Assembly (NCBI RefSeq): GCF_018294505.1 | Contig: NC_057802.1 | Location: 313,958,209-314,022,208 of the forward strand | DNA: 64,000 nt | From: Triticum aestivum | Lineage: Eukaryota > Streptophyta > Magnoliopsida > Poales > Poaceae | Direction of reading: 5' to 3' | Shown: positions 11,890-22,501 of the stretch, piece after piece | Position numbering within the stretch: position 1 is the stretch's first letter | Layout of the letters: the number at the start of each line of letters is the position of its first letter | Program-made: the position numbers and the translations under genes | Notes under the pieces: generated by a model | Databases searched by the model: none | What the model saw: the letters and a program-made list of their open reading frames with translations, nothing else | What the model was told of the DNA's origin: nothing

Positions 11890-14359
11890 ATGGCGGACGC
11901 TCGCCGTGCTCGAGCTGAGCGTCGGGCTGCCCTCACCGCCCGGGTTGCTCAGACGGCTCCCGTCAGCGGGCCACCTCGACGTTCTCCGTCTCCTGCCGCC
12001 AACGCTGCCACCGGTCAGGCGGGGAACGAGTAGCAGGCGTCCTCGCTGCATCCTTCGGTACAGCAGGACGGCCGCACCGCCACTCCATCGCTGACCCCAG
12101 CCGGTTCCTCGTCTCACGCACGCCGCGCTCCCATGGAGGCACGGGCCGCACTCCTCGCCGCAAACGAACTCCTGTGCTACCACCCAGTCGACGACCTCTA
12201 CGAGGAGTGGCTTGGCCGCGTCGCCGAGCTCGTCCGCGCCGCAGGGGGCTCCCCGGCGCCGTCCCTCTCTCTACCTCACCCTCAACAAGCCACGGGCGAT
12301 GAGGCTCATGGCGCGCCTCCACCACCTCTGCCCCAAGACGGTGCCTTGGCACCAAGGCGCGCGGCCCCACGGCGTGATCCGCCACGCCCGGTGCCCGCGC
12401 GCGAAGAGAGAAGCTGCCAAGAAATCCCTCGGCCGCGAGAAGCTACACCCGCGCTTCCCGCGCCGCCTCGTCAAGACCGCGCACCGCCTGCGGCGGCGCC
12501 ACGCGGACCTCATCAAGACCAAGCTCCACCTCCGAAGCGGGCCCCAGCAACCACGGTCGGCTGCCGCGCCTTCACCCCCGAGCTGCGCAGCGTCGCCTGG
12601 CCAGGCAAGTTCAAGCCGGATCTGCCTCCTCGCTACGACGGCACCGCCCACCCCGCGGAGTTCCTGCAGCTCTATGAGCTGAGCATGGAAGCGGCCAACG
12701 GCGATGAGAAAGTCATGGCGAACTGGTTTCCCATGGCTCTCAAGGATGGAGCCCGCTCCTGGCTCCTGAACCTGCAGCACGGCTCGATCTCCTCCTGGGA
12801 CGAGATGTGCGACCGCTTCGTCGCCAACTTCCAGGGCACTCACGACCGCCCTCCGGCCGCGGGTGACCTGCGCCGCATCAAGCAACAGCCAGGAGAGACC
12901 CTCCAGAAGTACATCCAGCGCTTCAACAACACCCGCCTCAAGATCCCCAAGGTCACGGACGAGGCCATCATCTCCGCGTTCTCAGACGGTGTCCGTGACG
13001 TCAAGATGAAGGAAGAGCTCGCTATCCACGAGGAGCTCTGCACATCTCAGGAGCTGTTCAACCTGGCGACCAAGTGCGCAAGAGCTGAGGAGGGGCGCCT
13101 CTCCCTCCTCGAGCTGCCAGCTACAGGAGCGGAGGAGAAGAAGGCCAAGGCCAAGGACGTGAAGCGCAAGGAAGCAACAGTGCTAGCAGCGGAGCCCGAC
13201 ACCAAGCGGGGCAGAGATCAGCCCGAGTCATCCAAGAACAGCCGACCGTTCTGCTCCTTCCACAACCTGAACACCCACAACACCAGCGACTGTGAAGAGC
13301 TCAGAGCCATACGAGAAGGACGCTTCGGTCGACGCCCCGAGCGCAGCGACCGAGGCTACGGCCGTGGAGGAGGACGTGGAGGCGGACGCTGGGACGACCG
13401 TGGCCCGCGCCAGGAATGGCGCGACAGGCCTCGTGAGGACCGCTGGCAGGACCATCCTCGCGAGGGCGCCTGGAGGGACCAGCCTCGTGAGGATCGCCCC
13501 CAAGGCAATGCCGGTCTTCCCCCGCTACCGCCACCAAGAAGGAATGACGACCACCATCAGGACGAGGGGGCTGGGGGCTTCCTGGAGCCGCGCGCAATCG
13601 CGTGCATATTGGGCAGCGCCCAGGCCCCAGTCTCTCAGCGCATCTTCAAACAGTTCGCTCATGAGGTGAATGCGGTGCTCCCCAAGCTCGAGGCCACGCG
13701 CCCGCTCAAGTGGTCCCAATGCGCCATCACTTTCAACTCGGCAGATGAGTTCAAGTGTGCGGCCACCGCCGGCGCCCTCCCGATGTTGTGTTCCCCAGTC
13801 ATCAGCAATGTGCAGGTTACCAAGACGCTCATCGACGGTGGCGCAGGGCTCAACGTCCTGTCCGTCGACACGTTCGACAACCTCCAAGTGTCGTATGAGC
13901 AGCTCCAGCCTACCAAACCTTTCTCAGGAGTGACCGACGGTTCCACCACACCGATAGGGCAGGTCCGCCTGCCTGTCACCTTCGGAGAGCGCAAGAATTA
14001 CCACATCGAGCTCATCGACTTCGACGTCGCGCACATCCGCCTGCCGTACAACGCCATCCTCGGGTATCCGGCCCTCGCCAAGTTCATGGCAGTCACCATC
14101 ACGGCTACAACGTCCTCAAGATGCCGGGAAGCGGAGGAATCATCACGGTCCCATGTGAAGAGAGAAATGCGGTGTGCTCCCTTGAGCGCGCCTTCCAAGC
14201 TGCAGCAATCGACGACCCCGACAGCAGAAGTGAGGGCCCTCCAGAGGCCATCCCCAAGAAGAAGCAGTTGCGCCGCGCAGGACCTTAGGAGGATGGCGAC
14301 GCAGCAGGAGCCTCATCAGGATCAGCGTCCGTCCCAGGGGCGCCTCCCCCCATTGCATA
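11890..14359 (+). pseudogene. gag: A gag-protease, broken
   Basis: ATG 11890 has good context (ccATGG) and matches B's start. The N-terminal region is alanine/proline/arginine-rich. A stop TAG at 12031-12033 replaces the CAG present in B. The capsid domain covers about 12550-13110 (motifs WLLNLQHGSISSWDEM and QQPGETLQKYIQRFNN). A Cys/His knuckle (CSFHNLNTHNTSDC) sits near 13252-13293, followed by an arginine/glycine tract. The protease active site near 13831 reads IDGGAG where B has IDSGAG; losing the serine of DSG makes it doubtful. One C missing at about 14096 shifts the frame just after the protease domain. The stop near 14357 (...IA, TAG) is shared with B and probably ends the true protein. 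Confidence 0.85.
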
Positions 14360-14559
14360 GGAAGGCGCGCCCGGCGCCCTCCTCAGACAGGGCTCGGGGG
14401 CTCTCTTCTGGAGGGCCTCAGACCTTGCCAACCTCGCGAGGGAGGCGTTTGGGCACCACTTGGAGGAGTGCTTCGCGGCACATGTCCCTCAGGAGAGCAC
14501 AGGGCAAGGAGTGCCCAACACTCAGGAGTTCATCACTAAGACCACTCAGGAACTGCAAG

Positions 14560-14883
14560 ACAAAAAGAGCCATGCGCGGCGATAGCCACTCACGAGGCGC
14601 ACCTCCCCATCCTGGCGAGGATGCTGGGCTGCGTGTCTGCATCAACGCCCCCGGGCTCAACAGGGCCTTCGCGTGTGGGCCACTACGAGGGCCCGCCACA
14701 CAACTACGTTCGCATGCCGTTCGGCTTGCCGAGCGTGGCGTCAGCCTATCACCACAACATGCGGCGTGTCCTGGCGGCTCAGGAGGCCAGGTACCACGCC
14801 GTCCTAGAGGAAATGGAGATGGTCTTCAGGGAACCTCCCGAGCCCCCAGAGCCTCCCGAGGCTCAGGGATCCGGTGGCTCGTG
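14560..14883 (+). pseudogene. A reverse transcriptase remnant without catalytic core
   Basis: The fragments LRVCIN.PGLNRA and YVRMPFGLPSVASAYHH match the RT motifs that normally flank the long first part of the palm. Here they are only a few residues apart. The YxDD motif and everything after it are absent. B has the same truncated form, but A lacks a further 23 nt between the motifs, flanked by a GGCC repeat, which puts the halves in different frames. A Pro/Glu repeat follows. It cannot act as a polymerase. Confidence 0.75.
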
Positions 14884-14949
14884 AAGATTCACTCCTTCGA
14901 CGCACACCTTCTGCTGCACCAACTCTACTTCGTCTACAGAACCAGGTGA

Positions 14950-16373
14950 CATCTTCCAAGCTCGTTTAGCTGGGAGCGCCCCTCGGGCTGCATCATTCCC
15001 AGGCCACATGGGTCCGTCCCTGTGGCATGTATCCCTTTGTTTATGTCTTTAGCTTACCTTGCTGGGGGCGCCCCTCGGGATGCATCATCTCCAAGCCGCT
15101 CGGGTCGGACCCAGTGGCATGTATCTTCCTACATCTACCTAAGCTGATCTGCTTTCCATGCTTAACCTGCCCACGGCTATCGCCTGCTCGATCGCCGCCC
15201 GCCACGGGTATGTTCATCCTATGCAATTCGCTTGCGCGTTAATAGGGGGGCTCCCTAGCATCGCAACTCAGGAGCTCTTACTGGCTCTCCAGCCCTCACC
15301 CCCCGGCCTTGACCACGGCATCGCGACCTGGCATACCAGCGGCGGCTGAGCTCGCTCGAGGGCCGGGACCTGAGGACGTAGAGTGCTTGCATCTAACCGC
15401 CTTGCAGGAACACACAGTCACCAAGACTCAAGACCAGGCGCAACCTGCCTTGAGGTAGGGCCTCGTGAGTCCCGCGCAGGCTCACGAGTGCCCGGATACA
15501 CCTCGCAGCCCTGCCGTGCAAGCCACGTGTCAGGGCGGGGCTGTACACACCCCGGGGGCTCCTCCCGGAGGGGGCCCCCATCCCACGCACAAGTGGAAGC
15601 ACCATGGTCCGCGCTGGCCGTCGACACTGCCGAGGAGCGGCTATGCCCGTGCAAAAGCGGAAGCACTATGCTCCGCGTTGGTGATAAACAACTGAGGGCG
15701 GCCCCACGGTCGTACCAACCTCAGGGAGCCCAGAGCTCAGCGTCCAGCCTCACCGCAACGCCTCCCCTCGGGAGAGCCACGCGAGGGGGCTGGGCACGGG
15801 GGCTGCGCTCGGGTCACACCCAAGCGCACGCCACCCAACCAGGTCTCCCGGACCTGGGCGTCACGCGCCCCTCCCGAGGCCTCGGCGAGGGAAGGTATGG
15901 AAATTGTTTGCACGTCAAGGGGGACTCCTGAGCATCGCGACTCAGGAGCCTAACTGGTCACGTAGCCCCTCACTCCTTGGTCCGTCCTGTTCTCCGGTCG
16001 GCCCAATGGCGATTGAGGTATGCGCGGGGCCGGGCTCTGTCGACGTAGAACATTAATCTATCCTCGCGAACTCTCCCTATAAGCTGTTTGCGCGTCAAGG
16101 GGGACTCCTGAGCATCGCAACTCAGGAGCCTAACTGGTCATGTAGCCCCTCACTCCTTGGTCCGTCCTGGTCTCCGGTCGGCCCAATGGCGGTTGAGGTA
16201 TGCGCGGGGCCGGGCTCTACCGACGCAGAACGCAAAGCAAATAGGAAGGAAATCGCAAAATCTCGAAGCAAATATTACAAACACATTGTCCTCACGATAT
16301 CAAACGAAAAGTCTAAACGCCTCCACGAGGCCTAATGCATGTTGCAGGAAGAAAACGGGAGAATAGCCGCAGG
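14950..16373 (+). repeat. A spacer with internal repeats and hairpins
   Basis: No gene is supported here. A unit with gcgcccctcggg and catcat repeats about 93 bp apart (14975 and 15068). A 180-bp unit repeats in tandem (15901-16080 and 16081-about 16230). Each unit contains the inverted repeat CTCCTGAG-N8-CTCAGGAG (15925-15948 and 16105-16128), with a weaker third copy at 15251-15274. The same layout occurs in B (22502-23990). It separates the converging gag and antisense genes. Confidence 0.75.
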
Positions 16374-18664
16374 TCACTCCCGGGCACCGCCATCACCTGC
16401 GGAAGGTGCTACTTCTTGAGCGACGTTGTCTTCACCTTCACCACCAGCTGCAGGATCGGCGTCATCGCTGAACAGAGGAGCGGAGACAAAGCCGCGGAAC
16501 TTCTTCAGCAAGGCCTCCACTTGACCTTGCACGGCTGTGGCGGCGGCCTCGTTTTGATCTTCAGCCACAGGCTCCAGCAGCTCGTCAAGACAAGCGTTGG
16601 GGTCGCGAAGGTGCAGGTGGCTGAAGATGCGGGTCAATGCAGCTGAAGACAGGACGTGAGCTTCCGCCTCCTCCATGGGACTAACGCCATCAACGACTTC
16701 CTCGAGCGCCTTCACCAAGAGAGGAAGCAGCCGGGCGGGGCCGTCCTCATCAGTGGCCAGCGACTTCTCCAGGCCGTGCTCGTAGAGCGCCTTCAGTGCC
16801 TTGCGAGATCTCTTCTCGAGATCGGCAAAATCCGTGCGGTCTTTGGTCAGGACTCGTGCCTTGGCGTCGAGATCGGCCTCCCTCGTCCTCGCCTTCCGCT
16901 CCAGCTCTTCCAACCGGTTGAGCTCAGCGGCCTGCGTCCTCCCCAACTCCGCCAGCTCAGCATCACGGTTCTTGACGGCGTCCTCCCGGGCCTTCATCTC
17001 CTCTTCCTTCACTTGGTGGCAGCGTGCTTCTTCGGCGTGCTTGTCGTGCAGGCTCTGCAACTCGTCCTCCAGCACCCTACAGCGGTCACGGGCGGCCTTG
17101 GCGTCTTTCAGCACCGTCTCACGATCGGCTGCGGCGTTGGCGGCACTCTGCTTCTCCTTCTCAGAAGCCGCAGCGGCCTGGCCCAGCGCCGCGCGAACCG
17201 CCAAGTCGGAGTGGAGCCAGCCTGAGGCTAGCTCCAGGCGCCCGGCCACAAGGCGTGGGTCCGCGCCCAAGAGATCCGCCTGCAGCTGGGTCATCTCCGA
17301 AAGAGCACGTTCCAGAACAGCATCAGGAGCAGAAGAACCTAGGAGTGGAGGTGCAGCAGTGGGAGGAGGCGACATCGTCACCAGGGCCTAGGAGATCGCG
17401 GGTTCCGAAGCAGCTGGGACCTCATCAGCCGCGCCAAGCGCCGGCACCTCCGGAGCCAGCGGGGCCATGGGGCTGATTTCACGCGGCGATGTTCCTCTTG
17501 GCCCCATGAGGACGACTGGGCTGGGGAGATGCGGGCGCTGCTGCCTCCTTTCTCTGCGGAGGGAGGCACGGCCACCGTATCCTCCTTCCTCTTCTTCGCC
17601 GAAGATGTCGGCCTGATCAACCAAGGGAGAGCATCAGGAAATGACGAGTACAAACAGAGACAAGGCGAAGCTTAAGACACTTACTGATCCACCACAACGT
17701 ACTTCCGCTTGGGGAGCTTGAAGCCTGACACATCGGGACCTGAGGAGCAGGTGTTCGGGCTCCGGCGGCGCTAGGCGGTGAGGAGGCAGAGCCGGAGCCA
17801 GCCCCAGGAGGTGTCAGGACGGAGGCGGCATCGCGAGCCACCAGCGACGACCTACCCCTCGTCGGGATGAGGGGCTGCTCCCTCTCCCCTTGGCGGGCGT
17901 CGGCCTCGGCATCGTCAGGAAGGGCGCGGAGGATCTCGGCCTTGCTCAGAGGGGAAGTCTCCCCCACCTCTTCCAGAGTCTTCTCCGAGTCAACCTCCTC
18001 TTCCCCTTCCCTGCGGGTCTCGTCAGAAGACACCTCCACCGGTTTCGGTGCCGCAGGGGCTCCCGGGAGCGCCGGCGGCACCAGCCCACGCACGTCAAAG
18101 GATGGCCTGGAGGCGACGAATTCTTCCCGGTCCCTACATTGGAACGGGGTGGTGAAGGCGCTTGGTGGGTACTCCTGGTTGTCCCCAACTATGAGGCGCA
18201 GAACAGTGGCCAATTCATCGTCAGGCAGGGCCCCCGGCCTCAGGCGGGTCTTGTTTCCCTCTTCTTCAAGCTCCCACAGGGGGCGTGCGCGCGCCTGGAG
18301 CGGGGCAACTCGAAGCGTCAAGACCTCCCTCAGGAGCATGACCCCCGTCACCTTGGCCGCCCTCGCGTTGCCTGGCCTCAAGTCGGTCATCATCTGCCCC
18401 AACACTAGCGATGCCTGCTCATCGGCAAGCTCCGCCTTGGGCCACTCCCCGTTGGAAGAGGGTGCCGCTATTGGCAACACCAAGCGCGGATCGGCACGCT
18501 TGGCATCCATCATGACCCATTTGGATAGGATATTGTCGGCCCTCTTCCCGGTGCTCGAGATCGAGTTGGCCTTACCGCATGCGACGAAATTAGTGCATCC
18601 AGAGACGTGCGCCTCCCTGACATGGAGGAAGAAGAAATGGCACAGGAGCGCCACAGACGGCATC
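16374..18664 (-). pseudogene. A antisense gene: PF04195-like protein with coiled coil, 5' truncated
   Basis: On the strand opposite gag. The first exon remnant runs 18664 to 17685 and begins inside the protein at MPSVALLCHFFF; the upstream half of the PF04195-like domain is lost at the junction with B's LTR. A 72-nt GT-AG intron lies at 17613-17684. The second exon runs 17612 to 16374 and encodes a long Glu/Ala/Lys-rich coiled coil (ELQSLHDKHAEEARC and so on), then LYEHGLEKSLATDEDGPARL and a leucine-rich end. At least one frameshift near 17730 and another near 17385-17460 break it against B. Function is unknown; the family is annotated only as 'putative gypsy type transposon'. Confidence 0.8.
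17613..17684 (-). other. Conserved 72-nt intron in A antisense gene
   Basis: On the minus strand the sequence reads ATCA then GTAAGTGTC, and ends TTGATCAG before GCCGACATC. Length and borders equal the intron at 21190-21261 in B, with about nine differences by eye. In B the joined exons keep frame. Confidence 0.75.
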
Positions 18665-19562
18665 TGTCGGATGTGGGGTTCCGGCAAACCCTTAAGGTTC
18701 GAACACTGGGGTGCGCGCGAAGTCTTTCCCTCCTACCGATCTACGCCCTAGCTCGCTAAGATCTCGCAGACGAACTCGACGAACTCGCAACACAGAGAGA
18801 CACGGGGTTTATACTGGTTCGGGCCATCGTTGTGGTGTAATACCCTACTCCACTGTGGTGGTGCTGGATTTCCTCTAGGGCTGATGATGAACAGTACAAG
18901 GGAAGAACAGCCTCCCGAGGTTGAGGTGCTCTTGTGGCTAGGGTAGGCTCTCGATCGGGTTGGATCAAGCTAAGATGAGATGCCCCTACTATGGTGGCTA
19001 GCTCTACTTATATAGGCCCTGGTCCTCTTCCCAAATATCGAGCGGGAAGGGATCCAACAACGGCGGGCAAATTTGAAGGGCGACAGCTAGTACAAGCTAT
19101 CCTGACAAAAGTGGTCTTCGCCTGCGGAAAGCTCTGGTGGTGACGCCGTCTTGGGCTCCACGATGACCTCCGCCTTGCCGTCCTCCTGGTCTTGGTCTCG
19201 TTGCACCAATATAGCAACCTTTGCCTGATGCCTCGGTACTCCTCGCCTGCGCTGGCCTCCTTAGCACCAAAGAGGAAACAAGGACGCTGCACGCGCTGGC
19301 GCCCGCCTGGTGTCGTTCGTCATAGCTCACGTCATGAGGGCCTCGTGAGGTTTTTCCCCGCCTTGATATCTCCGCTCCTCGTGAGCCTGCCTGGCTAGGC
19401 CACTCCAGAGGAGGTCTTGCATCGTCCGCCTCGCGGGGCTTGGACCCTCGCGAGGGTCTTGGATGCCTTGTTGATGAAGATGGGCCGTACGGCCTGCTTG
19501 CTTACCCACGCCGTGGCCGCATGCAAGCAAGTCTGGGGACCCCCGTTCCCAGAACGCTGACA
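18665..19562 (-). repeat. B 3' LTR
   Basis: 898 bp, TGTCGGATGTGG to GAACGCTGACA on the plus strand. The LTR TATA lies at about 19008-19014 (minus strand CTATATAAG). The adjoining purine/G-rich tract, minus strand CCCCGGGGCTAC ending at 19563, is the likely polypurine tract. Confidence 0.88.
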
Positions 19563-19857
19563 GTAGCCCCGGGGCCCAAGGTGCGCTCGGGCTTGGCTTC
19601 GCGGCGAAGCCAAGGGTCAAGTTTGGAGCACCGCGGGCCCCAAAAGCCTGCGGCCTTGGTTGACGCGTGGCGGTTGATTGGACGTGGGTGTCTCCGCTTC
19701 CCCACGCTGCCTCGGCAACTGCTTGCCCTGACAAAAGGCTGGCGCGGGCTGCCCTTGCCTTCACTGCTTCTCCATTGTCTCGCCTCAGATCCCCTTTCTC
19801 GCTCCTTGCTGCCGCTACCTCCAGATCTGCTCCAACCTTGTTCTACATCTACAACCC
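19563..19857 (+). promoter_or_regulatory. Upstream region of B antisense gene
   Basis: About 295 bp between the 3' LTR edge and the antisense ATG. By analogy with A0 and C, whose antisense genes have a TATA box here, it should hold a promoter. I see no clear TATA in this copy; the region is GC-rich, then pyrimidine-rich before the ATG. Confidence 0.35.
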
Positions 19858-22501
19858 ATGGCGCCACGCAAGGTCAAGACCTCCTCGGCACTGGCTTGGT
19901 ACGAGCCCGCTCTTGAAGCGCCCATCGTCAGGGAGAAGAGCCTCGCCTCCGTGCGTCTACTGACGGCGGGGGAGAGCAATGAGTGGGGGAAGACGGAACT
20001 CCGGCTCGCTTCCGACGAGTCAGAGCCTGAGGGGAGCACCTTCTTCCCTTTCTTCTCGAGCAGCATCGCCGTTGGGTTGGTCCCTCCTTTTCTCCGATTT
20101 CTTTTATGAAGTCCTCGACCACTACGGTCTGCAGGCGTTGCATCTCCATCCCAATTATGTCCTCCTCCTGTCCATCTTCGCCTACTACTGTGAGGCGTAC
20201 CTGGGCGTGATGCCGTCCGTGGCGTTACTGCGCCATTTCTTCTTCCTTCGTGTCAGCGAGGGTCACATCTCCGGATGTGCTAACTTCGTCACAGCCGGCA
20301 AGGCCAACTCGATCTCGAGCACCGGGAAGAGGGCCGACAACATTCGGTCCAAATGGGTCATGATGGATACCAAGCGCGCCGGCCCGCGTCTGGCGTTGCC
20401 AACAGCGGCGCCCTCCTCCAACGGGGAATGGCCCAAGGTGGAGCTTGCCGATGAGCAGGCATCGCTAGTGTTGGGGCAGATGGTGACCGACCTGAAGCCG
20501 GGCAATGCGAGGGCGGCCAAGGTAACGGGGGCGATGCTCCTGAGGGAGTTCCTGATGCTGCGGGTTGCCCCACTCCAGGCGCGCGCGCGCCCCCTGTGGG
20601 AGCTTGAAGAAGAGGGCAACAAGACCCGCCTGAGGCTGGGGGACCTTCCTGGCAATGAATTGGATGCCGTCCTGCGCCTCATAGTCGGGGACAACCAGGA
20701 GTACCCGCCTAGCGCCTTCGTTCCCTTGTTCCAACTCAGGGACCGGGAGGAATTCGTCGCCTCCAGGCCGACCTTTGACGCGCGTGGGCTGGTGCCGCCG
20801 GTGCTCCCAGGAGCCCCTGCGATACAGAAACCGGTGGAGGTGTCTTCTGACGAGTCCCGTGGGGAAGGGGAAGAGGAGGTGGACTCGGAGAAGACTCTGG
20901 AAGAGATGGGGGAGACTTCCCCTCTGAACAAGGCCGAGATCCTCCGCGCCCTTCCTGATGATGCCGAGGTCGACGCCCGCCAAGGGGAGAGGGGGCAGCC
21001 CCTCATCCCGATGAGGGGTAGGTCATCGCTCGTGGCTCATGACGCCGCCTCCGTCCTGACGCTTTCTGGGGCCGGCTCCGATTCTGCCTCCGCACCGCCT
21101 GGCGCCGCCGGAGCCCGAACGCCTGCACCTCAGGTCCCGAAGCTGTCAGGCTTCAAGCTTCCCAAGCGGAAGTATGTTGCGGTGGATCAGTAAGTGTCTT
21201 AAGCTTAGCCTTGTCCCTGTTCGTACTCGTCATTTCCAGAAGCTCGCCCTTGGTTGGTCAGGCCGACGTCTTCGGCAAAGAAGAGGAAAGAGGATACGGC
21301 GGCCGTGCCTCCCTCCGCGGAGAAAGGAAGCAGCAGCGCCCGCATCTCCCCAGCCCGATCGTCCTCGCGAGGCCAAGAGGAGCATCACCGTGTGGAACCA
21401 GCCCCCATGGCCCCGCTGGCTCCGGAGGTGCCGGCACTTGGCGCGGCTGATGAGGTCCCAGCTGCTCCGGAACCCGTGATCTCCCAGGTCCTGGTGACGA
21501 AGTCGCCTCCTCCCACTGCTGCGCCTCCACTCCCAGGTTCTTCTGCTCCTGCTGCTGTTCTGGAACGCGCTCTTTCGAAGATGACCCAGCTGCAGGCGGA
21601 TCTCCTGAGCATGGACCCATGCCTTGTGTCCGGGCGCCTGGAGCTGGCCTCAGGCTGGCTCCACTCCGACTTGGCTGTTCGCGCAGCGCTGGGCCAGGCC
21701 GCTGTGGCTTCTGAGAAGGAGAAGCAGAGTGCCGCCTTCGCCGCAGCCAATCGTGAGGTAGCGCTGAAAGACGCCAGGGCCACCCGTGACCACTGCCATG
21801 CGCTGGAGGACGAGTTGCAGAGCCTGCGCGACAAGCACGCCGAAGAAGCACGCTGCCGCCAGGCGAAGGAGGAAGAGGTGAAGGCCCGGGAGGATGCCGT
21901 GAAGAACCGTGATGCCGAGCTGGCGGAGTTGGAGAAGACACAAGCTGCCGAGCGGAGCCGCTTGGAAGGGCTGGAGCGGAAGGCGAAGGCGAGGGAGGCC
22001 GATCTCGACGCCAAGGCGCGTGTCCTGGCTGAAAATCGCGCGGCCTTCGCCGACCTCGAGGAGAGGTCTCGCAAGGCGCTAAAGACGCTCTACGAACACG
22101 GCCTGGAGAAGTCGCTGGCCACTGATGAGAACGGCCCCGCCCGACTGCTTCCTCTCTTGGTGAAGGCGCTTGAGGAGGTCGTTGATGGCCTCGGTCCCAT
22201 GGCGGAGGCAGAAGCTCGTGTCCTGTCTTCGGCTGCACTGACTCACGTCTTCAGCCATCTGCACCTTCGCGACCCCAGCGCGTGCCTTGACGAGCTGCTG
22301 GAGCCTGTTGCTGAAGATCAATGCGAGGCCGCCGCCGCAGCCGTGCAAGGTCAGGTGGAGGCCTTGCTGAAGAAGTTCCGCGGCTTCGTCTCCGCTCCTC
22401 TGTCCGGCGACGCCGCCAATCCCGCGGCGGGTGGTGAAGGCGAGAACATCGTTGCCCACGGGGAAGCGCCTTCCGCAGGCGATGGCGACGTCCAGGGGTG
22501 A
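19858..22501 (+). pseudogene. B antisense gene: PF04195-like domain plus coiled coil, one frameshift
   Basis: ATG 19858 has strong context (aacccATGG). Exon 1 is 19858-21189. Near 20085 the frame shifts by one base in a T-rich run; without that lesion it would be continuous. The PF04195-like segment (FYEVLDHYGLQALHLHPN ... EAYLGVMPSVALLRHFFF) lies around 20100-20290. Further parts include a conserved WVMMDTKRAGPRL block and an acidic tail with VDSEKTLEE. Intron 21190-21261 joins in phase to exon 2 (21262-22501, stop TGA). Exon 2 encodes a coiled coil rich in Glu, Ala, Lys and Arg (about 21700-22080) and a conserved C-terminal helical part. It runs opposite and convergent to gag. The role is unknown. 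A nuclear or RNA-binding adaptor is possible, but nothing in the sequence proves it. Confidence 0.8.
21190..21261 (+). other. Intron of B antisense gene (72 nt, in frame)
   Basis: Donor GTAAGTG at 21190 and acceptor TTGGTCAG ending at 21261. Unspliced, the frame stops at 21191-21193. Spliced, the split codon CA|G restores Gln and runs into PTSSAKKRKED in the open frame of exon 2. A nearer AG at 21239 would be out of frame. Length and borders are conserved in A. Confidence 0.8.

Larger units (their letters stand above)
10926..18664 (+). mobile_element. A: gag-protease retrotransposon with antisense gene, 3' end missing
   Basis: Order: 5' LTR (10926-11816), primer site, gag-protease (11890-14350), RT remnant, repeat-rich spacer, then the 3' part of an antisense gene (minus strand, 18664-16374). 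At 18664 the sequence stops inside the antisense gene and B's LTR begins in opposite orientation. The promoter end of the antisense gene and the 3' LTR are missing. It matches B over almost its whole length. The left target would be gaggt (10921-10925), with no partner left. Confidence 0.85.

Noticed and set aside
12133..14949. Single long protein of 938 codons
   Set aside because: After about 14096 the frame is wrong: B shows one extra base there. The last 280 codons are out-of-frame reading and not a natural extension of gag-protease.
16656..17476. Plus-strand frames over A's coiled coil
   Set aside because: Shadows of the antisense exon; Leu/Ser-rich readings mirror the Glu/Lys-rich coiled coil.
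18665..19562. 3' LTR of A
   Set aside because: It is in the opposite orientation to A's 5' LTR and pairs with 27074-27954, so it belongs to B.
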